A DNA stretch of 42,187 nucleotides, from assembly GCA_016288815.1 (NCBI GenBank), contig JAEELF010000048.1:1-42187 (forward strand). The letters run 5' to 3'. The DNA comes from Ruminococcus sp. (lineage in GTDB: Bacteria > Bacillota > Clostridia > Oscillospirales > Ruminococcaceae). Position numbers and translations under genes: made by a program. Below are positions 40,750 to 42,187 of this stretch, piece by piece. How positions within the stretch are numbered: position 1 is the first letter of the stretch; each line of letters begins with the position of its first letter. The notes below the pieces were generated by a model. It worked only from the letters and a program-made list of their open reading frames with translations. It did not search any database and had not been told where the DNA came from.

Positions 40750-41400
40750 TCAATTCTTAGGTTTTTTCAGCATGAGCATGGTAACTGCGAGCAGTATCGC
40801 GACGGATATCCAGATAGTCTTCGCACCGTATTGCATCGACGCTATACCGCCGATTCCGGCGCCGACAGAGAAAAACAGGATGATACCGAAAAAGTGCAGC
40901 GCCTTGGTGAGCGAATCCCTGTCTCTGTCGCGGAGATACTGCGAGAAGCTCTCGGTGCCGCAGCGGAGGTTCCCGATACACATGGTACTCGCATAGCCGT
41001 ATCCTCTGACCTTCCGGAAGGTCTGCACCTGCATGGCGCACGAGAACGACACAGCCATATTCGCCGCCATATCGAGCTGACCCGGCAGGGCACCCACGAT
41101 GATGAGGACTATCATCTCGAGCAGCAGGATTATCTGCCGCCAGTGGAGCTTTTCGCTGTCCTTGAACCTGAATTCGATCCGTTCGGTGATGAAGATACCG
41201 AGCGCGAAAGCGATCAGCGGACAGAGGTAGCGCAGGGCAGTGCTCCAGTTGCCGAGCATGAAGTTCTGGCTCATGAGCACGACGTTACCGGTCTGTGCAT
41301 TGGCAAAGACTTTGCCTCTGACGTTGTATGTATAAGCGTCCTGCAACCCTCCGGAGAAGGAAAGCAGAGCGCTCAGGAATAAGCTCTCGGATCGTTGCAT
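40750..41400 (-). CDS. YoaK-family (DUF1275) membrane protein
   Basis: This 216-residue integral membrane protein has about six hydrophobic segments and the family's N-terminal signature SFSGGLQDAYTYNVRGKVFANAQTGNVV. The middle motif CAMQVQTFRKVRGYGYASTMCIGNLR is also typical of DUF1275. Its function is unknown; transport has been proposed for the family. AGGAGG lies 7 nt before the ATG. It is 11 bp downstream of the SdpI-like gene and 13 bp upstream of rarA. Confidence 0.9.
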   Translation of the reverse strand: MQRSESLFLSALLSFSGGLQDAYTYNVRGKVFANAQTGNVVLMSQNFMLGNWSTALRYLCPLIAFALGIFITERIEFRFKDSEKLHWRQIILLLEMIVLIIVGALPGQLDMAANMAVSFSCAMQVQTFRKVRGYGYASTMCIGNLRCGTESFSQYLRDRDRDSLTKALHFFGIILFFSVGAGIGGIASMQYGAKTIWISVAILLAVTMLMLKKPKN

Positions 41401-41411
41401 GACGGTCCTCC

Positions 41412-41759
41412 TTATCTGCCAAATTTGTTTTTTAGCTGTATCTCGACTGCCACGGCTGAAATGACCGCAGACACTGTGATAACCACAAGCAAAGCCGCCT
41501 GAAAAAAGCTCAGCACCCGTTCATTTTCCATCAGAAAAACGGATAACAGCGTCAGCGGCACACCGTTCAGTCCGGTGATGATCCATAGGATACCGCATTT
41601 TTTATTGGCATATTCCCATGCTTCCGAATTGGACATTGCCCGCTTGGTTCTGAATCCTATCGTATAGTCGGCAGGTGACACGGCATAGCTTCTCATGCAG
41701 AAGCCTCCGAGCATTATCCCTACTGATACGATGATATTAACAATTATCACAACGCTCAT
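41412..41759 (-). CDS. SdpI-like small membrane protein
   Basis: This 115-residue protein has three hydrophobic segments and a central IGFRTKRAMSNSEAWEYANKKCG motif, the pattern of SdpI/YfhL-type proteins (GFRT...W...AN). SdpI gives immunity to the SDP toxin in Bacillus; most relatives have unknown roles and no toxin gene is seen here. I start at the ATG (41759), which follows AGGTG; a GTG three codons upstream is in frame. It is first of a probable four-gene unit (SdpI-like, YoaK, rarA, VOC), but a promoter would have to overlap the glyA terminator. Confidence 0.75.
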   Translation of the reverse strand: MSVVIIVNIIVSVGIMLGGFCMRSYAVSPADYTIGFRTKRAMSNSEAWEYANKKCGILWIITGLNGVPLTLLSVFLMENERVLSFFQAALLVVITVSAVISAVAVEIQLKNKFGR

Positions 41760-41782
41760 ATGTAACACCTATGGATAAAAAC

Positions 41783-41807
41783 AGGGACGGACAGCCTGTC
41801 CGTCCCT
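41783..41807 (-). terminator. Intrinsic terminator of glyA
   Basis: A perfect 11-bp stem (AGGGACGGACA with TGTCCGTCCCT), a 3-nt loop, then GTTTTTA on the minus strand, 11 bp past the glyA stop. Confidence 0.92.
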
Positions 41808-41817
41808 TTCGGTCGTC

Positions 41818-42187
41818 TTACTTGTAGAGCGGGAACTTCTCGCAGATAGCGTTTACGCCTGTGCGGATCTCGTCAGCCTTGTTCTCGAAATCGGTAGCGC
41901 AGAGGTAGATGCACTCAGCGATCTTCTCCATTTCCTCAACGCCGAGACCGCGGGTCGTAACAGCGGGAGTACCGATACGGATACCGCTTGTAACGAACGG
42001 CTTTTCTGGGTCATTGTGGATAGCGTTCTTGTTTACTGTGATGTACACCTCGTCAAGTCTGTGCTCGAGCTCCTTGCCGGTGATGTTGAACGGACGGAGG
42101 TCAACGAGCATGAGGTGATTGTCTGTGCCGCCGGAAACGAGGTTGAAGCCTCTCTTGAGGAGTCCCTCGGACAGAGCCTTAGCATTC
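41818..42187 (-). CDS. glyA: Serine hydroxymethyltransferase, C-terminal part
   Basis: The last 122 codons of glyA; the 5' part lies beyond the window edge. GlyA transfers a one-carbon unit between serine and tetrahydrofolate. Recognisable C-terminal segments are [49 protein letters not shown] (with the conserved SGIRIGTPA loop and the substrate-carboxylate arginine) and a closing helix. The frame is open to the window end with no disruption. Confidence 0.95.
   Translation of the reverse strand, partial: NAKALSEGLLKRGFNLVSGGTDNHLMLVDLRPFNITGKELEHRLDEVYITVNKNAIHNDPEKPFVTSGIRIGTPAVTTRGLGVEEMEKIAECIYLCATDFENKADEIRTGVNAICEKFPLYK

Overview
The window looks like a chromosomal segment of a fibre-degrading, strictly anaerobic Firmicute of the Ruminococcus group, closest in character to dockerin-using cellulolytic species such as R. 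flavefaciens or R. champanellensis. The reasons are a GH9 endoglucanase with a CBM3c-like module and a type-I dockerin, a poly-threonine cell-wall protein, a PPi-type phosphofructokinase, an anaerobic ribonucleotide reductase, Rex, and many oxygen-sensitive Fe-S oxidoreductases. Sigma-A-type promoters with 17-bp spacers and strong Shine-Dalgarno sequences recur. I saw no tRNA, rRNA, CRISPR array, transposase or phage gene.

Layout. 1-4.9 kb (minus strand): the 5' end of a LUD-domain gene, the ribosome hibernation factor hpf, an FHA / SEDS glycosyltransferase / class B PBP cell-wall operon, and a secreted SleB-like hydrolase with 31 consecutive threonines. 5.3-7.5 kb (plus): a HAD phosphatase and phosphofructokinase. 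7.7-10.8 kb (minus): a TrpR/YerC-family regulator followed 15 bp later by the cellulosomal GH9. 11.2-16.0 kb (plus): lon, ysxC, lysA and a GNAT acetyltransferase. 16.1-20.6 kb (plus): aconitase, two small membrane proteins, NADP-isocitrate dehydrogenase and rex. 20.8-32.3 kb (plus): fumarase, a complete HdrABC plus Flx-like NADH oxidoreductase set, soluble fumarate-reductase-like iron-sulfur and flavoprotein subunits, and an AspT/SucE-family transporter. 32.4-33.4 kb (minus): pyrE and a zinc-ribbon protein. 33.6-37.6 kb (plus): an apparently catalytically dead SGNH protein and nrdDG. 37.6-39.1 kb: two structured RNAs around a DUF1292 gene. 39.1-42.2 kb (minus): a VOC protein, rarA, YoaK and SdpI-like membrane proteins, and the 3' part of glyA.

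The most notable system is the run from fumC to the transporter. Fumarase makes fumarate. Flx (NADH oxidation) and HdrABC (flavin-based bifurcation) sit in one tightly packed, partly overlapping operon with a membrane-anchor-free FrdA/FrdB pair, and a succinate-exporter-like permease follows. I infer a soluble NADH-dependent fumarate reductase that may couple succinate formation to ferredoxin reduction. The two Frd-like proteins resemble archaeal thiol:fumarate reductase, but the CCG domains are in a separate HdrB.

The second highlight is a gene-free stretch of about 650 nt (38.4-39.07 kb) with its own promoter and intrinsic terminator, several long-range helices and four copies of a GUGAGUCC-type motif. 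It is a strong candidate for a large ornate non-coding RNA. A roughly 200-nt rod-like RNA at 37.6-37.8 kb has the architecture of 6S RNA.
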